DNA of 64,000 nucleotides from Candidatus Electrothrix aarhusensis (GCA_004028505.1 MTKO01000070.1:62001-126000); one strand, 5' to 3'. Positions 1 through 7,814 are shown, counted from the first letter of the stretch. A program made the numbers and translations. The notes: generated by a model not told the origin, from the letters alone.

Positions 1-495
1 AAGTTTGCCTTCTGGTGTACTCTGGCTTCAGTGGTTGGAGGAGTGGCTGGTTATGGAATTGGAGTCTTCGGCTGGGAGACGATTGGGCAATGGATTGTGC
101 AACATATTGCTCATATGGAGCTGACGGAAGTGAATGGTCGCATGGATATCGCTCTGCCAGCCTATCTTGTTACCGGTATGGGCAGTTCATTAGGCGGCGA
201 GTACCTCTTTCAGGTATACGATCACTGGAATGCTTGGATTGTCTTTGTCTTTGGTTTGACGCCTTTGCCCTATAAACTGGTCACTATTACCGCTGGCGTG
301 GCCCGAGTCAACCTACCGGTCTTTTTGATTGCCTCGATTCTTTCCCGGGCCTTACGCTTTTTTCTTGTGGCCTGGATCCTCAGTAAATGGGGAGACCCTG
401 CTCGGCGTTTTATTGATCGCTATTTTAATCTGCTCACCATTGCCTTTATTGTTTTGTTGCTTGGAGGATTTTTAGTTTTAAAGCTGGTTATGTAG
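1..495 (+). CDS. YqaA/DedA-family (SNARE-associated) inner-membrane protein, 5' truncated by window edge
   Basis: The reading frame is open from base 1, so the N-terminus lies outside the window. The visible 164 residues are very hydrophobic with several membrane segments. They carry the DedA/YqaA-type stretches GFTPLPYK-like (here FGLTPLPYKLVTITAGV) and the ending RFFLVAWILSKWGDPARRFIDRYFN followed by a last helix. The family is known as inner-membrane proteins of the VTT/DedA class, thought to act in lipid or ion transport; no substrate can be read from the sequence. It is followed by about 90 bp and then the tRNA promoter. Confidence 0.75.
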   Translation, partial: KFAFWCTLASVVGGVAGYGIGVFGWETIGQWIVQHIAHMELTEVNGRMDIALPAYLVTGMGSSLGGEYLFQVYDHWNAWIVFVFGLTPLPYKLVTITAGVARVNLPVFLIASILSRALRFFLVAWILSKWGDPARRFIDRYFNLLTIAFIVLLLGGFLVLKLVM

Positions 496-584
496 CTTTG
501 ACTAACGGTTATCTTTTTGTGATGATTTGATAACGGTTAGGCTTGGAGGGGGAGATATTATTTCATGATCGTGCTCGTTTTCTC

Positions 585-612
585 TTGACCAAAAAAGTGT
601 CGCTGGTATTAT
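585..612 (+). promoter_or_regulatory. Sigma70-type promoter for the CAU tRNA
   Basis: A -35 box TTGACC (585-590) and a -10 box TATTAT (607-612) are separated by 16 bp. They end about 20 bp before the mature tRNA 5' end, the usual geometry for a stand-alone tRNA gene. Confidence 0.6.
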
Positions 613-632
613 AGACTGTTTGTGTTAATTGG

Positions 633-709
633 GGGCCTATAGCTCAGATGGCTAGAGCCACCGGCTCATAACCGGTAGGTCCTTGGTTCGAGTCCAAGTA
701 GGCCCACCA
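633..709 (+). tRNA. tRNA with CAU anticodon (tRNA-Ile2 or elongator tRNA-Met)
   Basis: A 77-nt cloverleaf. The acceptor arms GGGCCTA and TAGGCCC pair perfectly, a CCGG/CCGG-containing anticodon stem carries the loop CTCATAA with anticodon CAT at 667-669, the T arm is CTTGG TTCGAGT CCAAG, and CCA is encoded. The GGGCCTA acceptor stem resembles isoleucine tRNAs, so a lysidine-modified tRNA-Ile2 reading AUA is somewhat favoured. Elongator tRNA-Met cannot be excluded without TilS-type identity scoring. Confidence 0.9.
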
Positions 710-825
710 ATTTTCCGAGAGATCATAAAGCTGAAAATCAAGCGGGTTGGATGAATAATCCAGCTCTTTTTTGATAACCCTTTCATTCTTCGTCTTTTGA
801 GTCCTCATACATTAAGTAAAAATTT

Positions 826-858
826 CTGCCCGCAAAGGAGGTTTTCCTTGCAGGGCAG
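826..858. repeat. Imperfect inverted repeat upstream of the nif3-like gene
   Basis: CTGCCC (826-831) pairs with GGGCAG (853-858), with a second inner pairing GCAA/TTGC and GGA/TCC around a GGTT loop. There is no T-run, so it is not a clear terminator. It could be an RNA leader hairpin for the downstream gene or a small interspersed repeat. Confidence 0.35.
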
Positions 859-922
859 CATAAAGCAAACGTCAATATAAGAGGTACACCCTTTACGGGC
901 TGTGCCTCTTTTTCTTTTTATT

Positions 923-1786
923 GTGGTAAAAGTTCAGAATATACTCAATATTCTTCAGGGAATCGTTCCTCTCGACCTTGCTCAGTCCTGGGATAATGTC
1001 GGTTTACTTGTCGGCAATACTGGCGGTAGGGTTACCTCGATTCTTCTTGCCTTAGATCCGACCACGGCCCTCGTTGCCGAGGCCGAACGATGCCATACCG
1101 AACTTATCATCACCCATCATCCTGCTATTTTTCATCCTTTGAAAAGCTTACGTTCGGATCGTCCCACGGAAAAATTCCTTTATGCTGCTGTGCAGGCAGG
1201 GATACATGTTATCGGTTGCCATACCAATCTTGATGTCGCCTATGGCGGGGTTAATGATGTGTTAGCACAGCTGCTTAACCTGCAAGGTACCGTCCCTCTG
1301 CTGCCCGACGGCGGGGAGTGCAGCGGGGGAAAGACTGGGTTGGGCAGAATAGGCGTGCTCACGGAGTCGGTTTCTGCGGAGAGCTTTCTGAGACAACTGT
1401 ATACCGTGCTTTCTCCCCCTTGGTTGCTGGAAGCCGGGCCACGACCTGAGGCAGTGAGCAAAGTCGCGGTGTGCGGCGGATCTTGTGCTGATATTTCTGC
1501 GACAGCCTTGGCAGCCGGAGCAGATGTGTTTGTCACCTCTGAAGTGAAGCATGATGTAGCCCGCTGGGCTGAAGAAGCCGGGTTCTGGCTGATCGATGGT
1601 GGTCATTTTGCCACGGAATACCCGGCAATGGAAGGATTGCGACAATTGCTCGTTGAGAGACTGGAAGCCTCTGATATGCCGGTGCCGGTACAGTGCGCAC
1701 GGCAGGAGCCTCCACTGCGCTTGGTAGCAGGAAACAGGAAAAAGTTGCTAAGGAACGTCGCAGAGAAACATGGCAGCGAAACATAG
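923..1786 (+). CDS. Nif3-like dinuclear metal centre protein (DUF34/YbgI family)
   Basis: The protein has the family N-terminus with LAQSWDNVGLLVG and the metal-binding motifs ITHHPAIFHP and IGCHTNLD. It also has the C-terminal VTSEVKHDVARWA and IDGGHFATEYPAM, which supply further His/Glu ligands. Nif3/DUF34 proteins form hexameric toroids with a di-metal site; older annotations call some of them GTP cyclohydrolase I type 2, but the physiological reaction is unsettled. A GTG at 923 (M-V-K-V-Q-N-I-L) fits family N-termini better than the GTG at 902; neither has a strong ribosome-binding site. The neighbouring order with the zinc-ribbon protein and RNase H is common in Desulfobacterota-like genomes. 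Confidence 0.85.
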   Translation: MVKVQNILNILQGIVPLDLAQSWDNVGLLVGNTGGRVTSILLALDPTTALVAEAERCHTELIITHHPAIFHPLKSLRSDRPTEKFLYAAVQAGIHVIGCHTNLDVAYGGVNDVLAQLLNLQGTVPLLPDGGECSGGKTGLGRIGVLTESVSAESFLRQLYTVLSPPWLLEAGPRPEAVSKVAVCGGSCADISATALAAGADVFVTSEVKHDVARWAEEAGFWLIDGGHFATEYPAMEGLRQLLVERLEASDMPVPVQCARQEPPLRLVAGNRKKLLRNVAEKHGSET

Positions 1787-1911
1787 CGGCTCTTTGTATC
1801 CTGTAACATGAGAGAGAACGAGCATTGCCACAGATTTTTGATACTATTTTTTTCAATATTTAACATGCCGACCTTTATGTCGGTCGGAATTTGATACATG
1901 AGGAGTTTACC

Positions 1912-2637
1912 TTGAAAGAAGATATCAGCGTGCTTGTAGCCCTGCAGGGACTTGACACAGAACTTTCTGGATTTGACCGGAAAATTGAGGATAAGAAACA
2001 GGAGTTGACAGAGCGCGATCAGGCCATCGTGGATAAAGAGGCTCTTGCTGTGCAATGCCGCGAAAAAGCGGTGGAGCTGGAGCAGAGCCAGCGTGATATC
2101 AAAGCGGGCAGCGAGGATGCGGCGGAACGAATAAAGGATCGCCAGAGCAAAATGATGCAGGTACAGACCAGCCGGGAGCATCAGGCCTTGCTGAAAGAGA
2201 TTGAAGAGGCTAAAAAAACAATCAAAGATTCTGAAGAACAGCAGCTTCAGGTGATGGAGCAGGTGGAGGCGGAAGAGGCCAAAGCGAAAGAGCTGGAGAA
2301 TCTCTGTGTTGGAGAACGGAAACTTCTTGCCGAGGAAACCGGTAAGGTGGACAAGGCGGTTGAGGCGCTCAATAAGCAGCGTTTGGCCGTGCAGGGGCAA
2401 CGGGATAAGCTTGCCGAGAAGGTCCCTTCTTCACGAATAAAGCATTATAATAAGCTGCTCAAAAAACGTGAAGGGCTTGCTGTTGTCCCGGTCATTGATG
2501 CTGTTTGTCAGGGTTGTTTTATGACTATACCGCCACAAAAGTATAATGATATTTGTTTAGGAGAGCAGATCTTTTCCTGCCCGACCTGTCAGCGTACGTT
2601 GTATTATCTGCCCCATACAGAAGAAGCTGATGCCTAA
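1912..2637 (+). CDS. Coiled-coil C4-type zinc-ribbon protein (COG1579/DUF164)
   Basis: 241 residues. A long charged coiled coil (about residues 20-170) is followed by a zinc ribbon with CQGC (AVCQGCFMTIPP) and CPTC (FSCPTCQRTLYY). The TTG at 1912 is chosen as start because GAGGAG lies 6 nt before it; an in-frame TTG at 1891 lacks such a site. The family is widespread and uncharacterised; nucleic-acid binding is only an inference from the zinc ribbon. Its 3' end overlaps the RNase H gene by 8 bp, so the two are translationally coupled. Confidence 0.85.
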   Translation: MKEDISVLVALQGLDTELSGFDRKIEDKKQELTERDQAIVDKEALAVQCREKAVELEQSQRDIKAGSEDAAERIKDRQSKMMQVQTSREHQALLKEIEEAKKTIKDSEEQQLQVMEQVEAEEAKAKELENLCVGERKLLAEETGKVDKAVEALNKQRLAVQGQRDKLAEKVPSSRIKHYNKLLKKREGLAVVPVIDAVCQGCFMTIPPQKYNDICLGEQIFSCPTCQRTLYYLPHTEEADA

Positions 2638-3256
2638 AATGTCTCAATCTTGTTTGGACAGGGCCGCTGTTGCAGCAGCTCTGGGGGAACAGCTGCCGGA
2701 TGCGATCTTGGAAAATTTGTTTCCGGAGTATAGGCTTGCTGATGTACGCGCTGTTTTATGCGGTGCAAAGAAGACAGCAGGCCCGGCTACGCTTACCTCT
2801 TCTCCTGCTCAGCAGCAGAGTCTGTTTGTCGAACCGACTTCTGGTTCAGGCCTTGCCTGCAAACTCTTCACAGACGGTGCCTCTCGGGGGAATCCCGGAG
2901 AAGCTGGGGCCGGAAGTGTTCTTTTGGACGGTGACGGCCAGGAACTTGCGGCTCGGTCGCTTTATCTCGGCAAATGCACCAATAATGTGGCCGAGTACAA
3001 GGCCTTGATTATGGGGCTGCAATCCGTTCTTGAACTGGACTGCGGCAGGGTGGATATTTTTCTTGATTCGCAATTGATTGTCCGCCAGATTCAGGGGCAG
3101 TATAAGGTCAAACATCCGGCCCTGAAGCCCCTGTTTGAGGAGGTGAAAGAGCTGCTCGCCAATATAGACAGCTGGACGGTTGCTCATGTGCCCCGCGAGC
3201 AGAATAAGCGGGCCGATGAGTTGGCCAATAAGGGGATTGACGAAAAAGCAGCGTAA
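2630..3256 (+). CDS. Ribonuclease HI-family protein with N-terminal extension
   Basis: The RNase H fold begins near residue 80. The four acidic catalytic positions are visible: TDGASRGNPG (Asp), NNVAEYKAL (Glu), FLDSQLIVRQ (Asp) and NKRADELAN (Asp). This is the archaeal/Bacillus-like type rather than E. coli RnhA. It would cleave RNA in RNA:DNA hybrids. The first 80 residues form an extension without a recognisable domain; a small helical part (AALGEQLPDAILENLFPEY) may be an interaction module. It lies immediately upstream of rnpB. Confidence 0.85.
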   Translation: MPKMSQSCLDRAAVAAALGEQLPDAILENLFPEYRLADVRAVLCGAKKTAGPATLTSSPAQQQSLFVEPTSGSGLACKLFTDGASRGNPGEAGAGSVLLDGDGQELAARSLYLGKCTNNVAEYKALIMGLQSVLELDCGRVDIFLDSQLIVRQIQGQYKVKHPALKPLFEEVKELLANIDSWTVAHVPREQNKRADELANKGIDEKAA

Positions 3257-3269
3257 AAAACAATAGTTT

Positions 3270-3641
3270 CAGGGTGGACGCATGGTCGCTCCGGTCTTCG
3301 GGCCGGTGAGGAAAGTCCGAACACCGCAGGGCACGGTGGTTCTTAACGGGAACTTTGGGAAACCGAAGGAAAGTGCCACAGAAAATACACCGCCGATGGA
3401 ACGGGCAACTGTTCACAGGTAAGGTTGAAATGGTGAGGTAAGAGCTCACCGCCTTTATGGTGACATAAAGGGCAAGGTAAACCCCACCGGGTGCAAGACC
3501 AAATAGGGAAACGTTTGAGGGCGGCTCGTCCAAAGTTTCCGGGTAGGTTGCACGAGGTGCCGGGCAACCGGCATCCCAGTCAAATGATCATGGCCTGCTT
3601 CGGCAGGAACAGAATTCGGCTTATAGTCCACCCTGTTTTTT
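3270..3641 (+). ncRNA. rnpB: RNase P RNA (bacterial class A)
   Basis: The terminal helix P1 is formed by CAGGGTGGAC at the 5' end and GTCCACCCTG at the 3' end. Conserved cores GAGGAAAGTCCGAAC (about 3308-3322) and ACAGAATTCGGCTTATAG (about 3610-3627) are present. The P1 3' strand runs into six T residues (3636-3641), so P1 doubles as the terminator stem. The RNA is the catalytic subunit that matures tRNA 5' ends. Reading frames on either strand through this interval are spurious. Confidence 0.95.
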
Positions 3642-3668
3642 CTTCAGCAACATATTCGAGGTTGCGCA

Positions 3669-4277
3669 ATGTCCTACAGTAATTTTGATCTCAAAACGGT
3701 TAAGCAGAAACTCGGTGTTCATCTGGCTGAACAGGATGGACTTTTCTCCGCTGTTGCAGGAATCACGGTCAGCCCCTCATTTCAGGATATTCTCCAGGAG
3801 AATGTTCCTCTTGCCCGTGCCATTAATACCGAGAAGGCTCGGTCAGAGCTGATTATTGCCAATATCCTTGTTGAATTACGCAAGATCCTCAAACATCAGA
3901 TCAGTTTATTTTCCGGTATTGAATTTAATGTTGATAGGAAAAAGGGGCTGAATGGGTTCTGTGACTTCATCATCAGTGCATCTCAGGAACAATTACTGCT
4001 GAATAGTCCGGTGATCGCGCTTGTTGAGGCGAAGAATGAAAACATCATCGGCGGATTAGGGCAATGCATTGCCGAGATGGTGGCGGCGAAGTTGTTCAAT
4101 GAGGCAGAGGGTGTTGAGAATATCGGCACGATTTACGGGGTTGTTACAACGGGAACGGCTTGGAAATTTCTCAAAATGGAGAAACTTGAGGTCGTTATTG
4201 ATTTGGATGAGTATTCCATTGAACAACCGGAGAAGATTTTAGGAATTTTACTCGCTATGGTGAAGCAGAATGCTTGA
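3669..4277 (+). CDS. Conserved hypothetical protein with PD-(D/E)XK nuclease-like core
   Basis: 202 residues. The order Glu in FSGIEFNVD, Asp in NGFCDFII and the motif VEAKNE matches the restriction-endonuclease-like core (E...D...ExK). A conserved GGLGQCIAEM follows. Similar unannotated proteins are frequent in cyanobacteria and other bacteria and have no established function. Its stop codon overlaps the ispDF start (ATGCTTGATAA), so it sits in an operon with isoprenoid biosynthesis, probably by chance of genome layout. Nuclease activity is inferred from motif order only. Confidence 0.6.
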   Translation: MSYSNFDLKTVKQKLGVHLAEQDGLFSAVAGITVSPSFQDILQENVPLARAINTEKARSELIIANILVELRKILKHQISLFSGIEFNVDRKKGLNGFCDFIISASQEQLLLNSPVIALVEAKNENIIGGLGQCIAEMVAAKLFNEAEGVENIGTIYGVVTTGTAWKFLKMEKLEVVIDLDEYSIEQPEKILGILLAMVKQNA

Positions 4278-5481
4278 TAATAATATACATTCCGTCGCTG
4301 CCATTATTCCGGCGGCAGGCTTCGGCACCCGCATGGGAGCCGACGTCCCTAAACAATTCCTTGAACTGGCCGGTGTGCCCATCCTGGTGCGTACCTTGCG
4401 GGTTTTTCTGGCCCACCCGGCAATTCACATCATTATGCTTGTTCTGCCGCCGGAACAGTTGCAATCCGGTAAAGAGCAGCTCCTACCTTTCCTCACCCCG
4501 GAGCAGCAGGAGAAAATTCTGTACACTGCTGGGGGCGAAACCCGTCAACATTCGGTGCAGAACGGTATGAAGGCCCTGCCTGCTTCTATTGAGCGTATTT
4601 TTGTTCATGACGGGGCCCGACCTTTGGTGAGTGCGGAGATTATCGACCGCTGCTTAGCAGGTATTGAGGAGCACGGGGCTGTGATCGCGGCTGTCCCGGT
4701 CAAGGATACCTTGAAAGAGGTTGAGGAGATTGATGACGGCACAGAGATCATCGGAACTGTTGATCGTTCGCAACTGTGGCAGGCCCAGACCCCCCAGGCT
4801 ATGGACCTGCACTTGCTGGAGCGTGCCTATGAATATGCGGAAGCCACTGAATTTATCGGCACCGATGAGGCTTCGCTGCTGGAACATGCCGGAGTTTCGG
4901 TAAGTGTGGTTATGGGCAGTGAAGAGAATATTAAGATTACCCGCCCGGATGATCTGCGGATTGCTGCTGCTTTATTGCAAGACAACCGGGAAAAAGGAGA
5001 TGCAATGCGGATAGGACATGGTTTTGATGCCCATCGACTGGTGGAAGGGCGCAAGCTTATTCTTGGTGGGGTGGATATTCCCTATCAGCTGGGCCTAGCT
5101 GGTCACTCGGATGCCGATGTCTTGGCCCATGCCCTGATGGATGCGCTGCTTGGTGCGCTCGGTGCCGGGGATATCGGGCGTCATTTCCCGGATACCGATG
5201 AACAGTATCGGGGCGCGGATAGCCTCAAGTTGCTGGAGCAGGTGATGGCGTTGGTCAAGGCCAAGAAGATGCGGTTGGTTAACGCGGATATCACGGTGGT
5301 CTGCCAGCAGCCTAAGCTTGCTCCTCATTTAACAACTATGCAAAGTAACCTTGCCGCTATTTGCGGAGCCTCGGCGGAGCAGGTTAATATCAAGGCTACC
5401 ACCACTGAGGAGATGGGCTATACCGGGCGGGGTGAGGGGATTACTGCCCATGCGGTGGTGCTGCTGACCGAGATGGTATGA
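4270..5481 (+). CDS. ispDF: Bifunctional MEP cytidylyltransferase / MECDP synthase (IspDF fusion)
   Basis: Residues 1-240 are IspD: AAIIPAAGFGTRMG (nucleotide-binding loop), VHDGARPLV, VPVKDTLKEV and AQTPQAM. It makes CDP-ME from MEP and CTP. Residues 246-403 are IspF: RIGHGFDAHRL with the metal ligands D-x-H, GGVDIPY, HSDADVLAHALMDALLGA, and KATTTEEMGYTGRGEG. It forms MECDP. IspF acts one step (IspE) after IspD in the MEP isoprenoid pathway; fusions are known in several proteobacterial lineages. AAAAAGGAG at 4991-4999 precedes an in-frame ATG at 5005 exactly at the IspF start, so free IspF may also be made. Confidence 0.95.
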   Translation: MLDNNIHSVAAIIPAAGFGTRMGADVPKQFLELAGVPILVRTLRVFLAHPAIHIIMLVLPPEQLQSGKEQLLPFLTPEQQEKILYTAGGETRQHSVQNGMKALPASIERIFVHDGARPLVSAEIIDRCLAGIEEHGAVIAAVPVKDTLKEVEEIDDGTEIIGTVDRSQLWQAQTPQAMDLHLLERAYEYAEATEFIGTDEASLLEHAGVSVSVVMGSEENIKITRPDDLRIAAALLQDNREKGDAMRIGHGFDAHRLVEGRKLILGGVDIPYQLGLAGHSDADVLAHALMDALLGALGAGDIGRHFPDTDEQYRGADSLKLLEQVMALVKAKKMRLVNADITVVCQQPKLAPHLTTMQSNLAAICGASAEQVNIKATTTEEMGYTGRGEGITAHAVVLLTEMV

Positions 5482-5535
5482 TTGAGGGGCTTGCGATGAG
5501 GTTAGGGGAAACTTTACATAAGGTTATATTATGCG

Positions 5536-5560
5536 ACACTAACGCCAAACTAAACGCGAT
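5536..5560 (-). repeat. Half attC-like site (L'-R' side)
   Basis: On the minus strand the sequence CGCGTTTAGTTTGGCGTTAG has the look of the 3' half of an integron attC site, with a core GTTAGTG. No matching left half (which would need CGCTAAC) is present, so this is a remnant at best. The predicted cassette boundary would be at about 5543. Confidence 0.3.
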
Positions 5561-5669
5561 ATTTTTCTATCTCTCTCGTCTCGATTGTACTGGTGCCACT
5601 CCTCCACACGGGCATTGAACTCACCAGAAATGCAAGAGCAACTAATATTGTGAATTGATAAATCTTCAT
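5550..5669 (-). CDS. Small 39-residue ORF with signal-anchor-like N-terminus, possible cassette gene
   Basis: The minus-strand ATG at 5669 lies 18 bp after the predicted cassette boundary at 5687/5688. It opens a 39-codon frame beginning MKIYQFTILVALAFLVSSM and ending in ...EKYRV. A hydrophobic N-terminus suggests a small membrane or exported peptide. The stop codon lies inside the attC-like half site, which is common for cassette genes. Very short, with no clear ribosome-binding site, so it may not be expressed. Confidence 0.3.
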   Translation of the reverse strand: MKIYQFTILVALAFLVSSMPVWRSGTSTIETREIEKYRV

Positions 5670-5681
5670 ATTCTTATTTGT

Positions 5682-5768
5682 CGCTAACGTGTGGTATAAC
5701 CTGCCAGCCCCGTGATAGTGTGGGATTGACCAAGCCTCTCCTGGTCAGGTTAATACCTTGGTTAAGGC
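5682..5768 (-). repeat. attC-like recombination site at the 3' end of the PIN gene
   Basis: Read on the minus strand: R'' GCCTTAAC, L'' GGTATTAACCTG, a variable middle, L' CAGGTTATACC, then R' CGTTAGC. L'' and L' are complementary except for one extra base in L'', the extrahelical-base asymmetry expected of attC. The R'' GCCTTAAC is exactly complementary to GTTAAGGC, the first bases of the PIN unit at its other end (see 6260-6390). That is the relation expected when a cassette is a closed circle. Confidence 0.6.
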
Positions 5769-5770
5769 TT

Positions 5771-6238
5771 TCATTCAAATTCACTAAAGTAGTTTGCAGA
5801 ATGACGACTATCATTCAGATTCAAAATTTTGATGTGTTCAGAAACGTGTTTATCAAAATGTTTGTCTAGTGTTACCAAATATGCATTTTCGACATAAGCG
5901 ATACATGCAAAGACTAAGTCTGCGCCCCGAAGTTGGTTAAAACCCTCTTTTTCGTGGAGTTGGTAGCTCTTCGAAATAAGAGTTTCATCCACATCATAAA
6001 GTTTTGAGTTTTCATCAAATATGTAAAATTCTCTCAAAATTTTTCTTCCGTCGCGATGCATTCGAGAAACTGTAGCTGAAACCTCAAACACTGCTAAAGA
6101 TGGAAAAATATTTTGATATGGCCCTGGAATCCATCCGTCTGACAAATCTTTGTATAGGCTGTACCCAGGTGAGTAGCCTTCAGAGTTTGGCTCTTTAATA
6201 TTTATGATTGCAGATGTATCCCAAACAAATTTCTTCAT
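5771..6238 (-). CDS. PIN-domain protein (VapC-like toxin candidate)
   Basis: 155 residues. The PIN acidic residues are visible: FVWDTSAI (Asp near residue 8), SLAVFEVSA (Glu), LRGADLVFACIAY (Asp) and LVTLDKHF. PIN domains are Mg2+-dependent ribonucleases and commonly the toxin of VapBC pairs. No antitoxin gene is adjacent: the upstream DNA is an attC-like site. The gene is AT-rich relative to the surrounding housekeeping genes and sits inside a predicted 579-bp cassette (5688-6266). Solitary PIN genes are known cassette cargo. Confidence 0.75.
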   Translation of the reverse strand: MKKFVWDTSAIINIKEPNSEGYSPGYSLYKDLSDGWIPGPYQNIFPSLAVFEVSATVSRMHRDGRKILREFYIFDENSKLYDVDETLISKSYQLHEKEGFNQLRGADLVFACIAYVENAYLVTLDKHFDKHVSEHIKILNLNDSRHSANYFSEFE

Positions 6239-6259
6239 TTTTATTGAGTAATTTTTGGA

Positions 6260-6390
6260 GCCTTAACGTTTCGATAACTGGAACCGAGCGGAATTACCAC
6301 GAAACTACGAACGAAGTAAAAACAATCAATAACCCGGATGGTGGCCTAAAAATAGGCGTGCTCGGTTTCCACGTTAATTGATTCGTTATC
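6260..6390 (-). repeat. attC-like recombination site at the 3' end of the DUF4145-like gene
   Basis: Minus-strand order: R'' AAAGATAACG, L'' AACGTGGAAACCGAGC, a long middle (including an inner AGGC...GCCT hairpin), L' GCTCGGTTCCAGTT, R' ACGTTAAGGC. L'' is longer than L' by two bases, as in attC sites. R'' GATAAC is complementary to the GTTATC that starts this unit near 7143-7148, and the complementarity extends to about nine bases (AAAGATAAC against GTTATCTTT). The site ends 2 bp from the gene's stop codon. Confidence 0.6.
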
Positions 6391-6391
6391 T

Positions 6392-7132
6392 TTATTTTTT
6401 TCGTATATTTCTTGCTTTAGTAATTTTTGCTATGTGCCTAGCTCGATTATCGTAAATCTCGTTTAAAACATGGTTTAATAAATCATACGCGTCAAAGATA
6501 TCTTCAATTTCTAGTCCTTGAGTATGGCTGGCAGAATTTCCAATCCATTTTATAGCGAGAATGTTTTCACTTAATTTTTCATTTTTTTTACCATAAGCGA
6601 TAATTCTGTCATGTAGAGTTAATTTTACTCTTTTACTAGTTTTTTTAGAGATGCTAGTTTTATTAATTTTTTGAAAATCCATCAATTTTTCAATTGATGT
6701 TCGTATCTTATTACCAGCACAATTTGGCTGAGAAAGAAAAATACTAAACGATTGTAGGATCGCATCAGTTATGTCTTTTGGGGTCTTTTCAGGAATTTTA
6801 AATATTGCTGGTGGCGGATGACAATATTCAGGTTTATAGTATTCTACCTGCTTATAATCATAACCTTCTTCTACCACATTACCCCTACCTGTTATTACAG
6901 CACTTTCTTTACATTCATTATTGTTGCATCTTAAAAATGCGCAAAAACGTAAATAGTAATGGTGTGTTTGGAAATTATCACGAAATTTATAAATTTCAGT
7001 AGTTCCATCACAAGCAACTTGAAAGGTATCATTCACTATTTTAAAAAAACCTGTGTTGCATTTTGAACAGGTCCAGTTGGGGAAATTGTTTTTAGTGAAC
7101 CTTTTCCCCCATAATTCTCGATTAATTAGCAT
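6392..7132 (-). CDS. DUF4145/HEPN-like domain protein in a cassette-like unit
   Basis: The ATG at 7132 (MLINRELWGKRF...) is chosen: it lies 15 bp inside the predicted cassette boundary at 7147/7148, giving 246 residues; the frame stays open upstream to 7228. The N-terminal part has CSKC and CNNNEC pairs, suggesting a zinc-binding segment. The C-terminus has KWIGNSASH followed by IEDIFDAYDLLNHVLNEIY, typical of DUF4145, a HEPN-related helical domain. Base composition is clearly AT-rich compared with neighbours, indicating transfer. Function is unknown; relatives are often found near restriction or toxin systems. Confidence 0.6.
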   Translation of the reverse strand: MLINRELWGKRFTKNNFPNWTCSKCNTGFFKIVNDTFQVACDGTTEIYKFRDNFQTHHYYLRFCAFLRCNNNECKESAVITGRGNVVEEGYDYKQVEYYKPEYCHPPPAIFKIPEKTPKDITDAILQSFSIFLSQPNCAGNKIRTSIEKLMDFQKINKTSISKKTSKRVKLTLHDRIIAYGKKNEKLSENILAIKWIGNSASHTQGLEIEDIFDAYDLLNHVLNEIYDNRARHIAKITKARNIRKK

Positions 7133-7814
7133 ATTTTTTAAAGATAACAGTGTTAATAAGTGGAAACTGTCCATGCTATTGACAGTAATATATTGCCACA
7201 TTTTCCACCTATGCCGATATTCAAGCACTAAACATGGAAAGATGAGTACTCATTGTGTCTGGATCACTTTTAACCATCTTGAATGAAAAGTAAACAGGAA
7301 AATGGTACTGACGGAAAAGCAGATCAACAGAAAACCGTTTCTGCGGGCTGCAAACGGATCAATGCAGATCGTTCGGAAACGGCGTACACGTAGGGGAAAC
7401 TATTTAAATGTGCTGTGGTTCACGGCCTCTCACGCCGGTATCACAGGCCAAAATCAGACCGCGTAGCGATGCGGGTTACTGGGCGAGGTCGCAGATTCGA
7501 ATCCCAAGGCCGAGGCAAAAAAAACAGGGGCACGCGTTACGCATGAACCCGGTGGCAATAATCAAAAAGCCGCAGAAGTAGCCGGTATTCCCCCGGACAA
7601 AATCGACGAAACCGTGCGCTCCCTTTCAGAGTACATGGGCTGGGATATTACTAAGGGCAGTGGGGCTGTGCCTAATGAAACCACCCACCGGGCATGAGCT
7701 GGTCGAATGTGAAAATGAGGATGAGATGTTCAAAAAACTCGATATTTGATCTTCATCCCGTATATACTGCATCAGAGAGAAACTGAATATGTTACCCCTT
7801 GACGAAAAAATACG
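7133..7814. other. Accessory intergenic stretch with coding debris
   Basis: There is no intact gene. A start-less frame on the plus strand ending at 7697 reads AAEVAGIPPDKIDETVRSL and then SEYMGWDITKGSG, apparently the 3' end of a decayed gene that I do not recognise. Around 7470-7510 a segment containing GATTCGAATCC looks like a tRNA T-arm, but no cloverleaf can be completed. The rest shows no structure I can name. Confidence 0.4.
7143..7175 (-). repeat. Partial attC-like site at the 5' boundary of the DUF4145 cassette
   Basis: Minus-strand CACTGTTATC carries a core G^TTATC, matching by complement the R'' box of the same unit's own attC at 6260-6390. An inverted repeat ACTGTC/GACAGT (about 7166-7186) lies next to it, but the full L'' and R'' of an upstream attC cannot be found, so this site is degenerate or truncated. 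Confidence 0.4.

Noticed and set aside
3108-3567. Minus-strand frames of 74-141 codons across 3108-3567
   Set aside because: They lie over the RNase H 3' end and the RNase P RNA and have no homology or ribosome-binding sites.
5482-7300. CRISPR array
   Set aside because: Repeats here are few, unequal and palindromic with gene-sized spacing; there are no regular 25-40 bp repeat-spacer units anywhere in the window.
7450-7520. Possible tRNA or tRNA fragment around GATTCGAATCC
   Set aside because: Only a T-arm-like piece is seen; no anticodon or acceptor stem can be paired.
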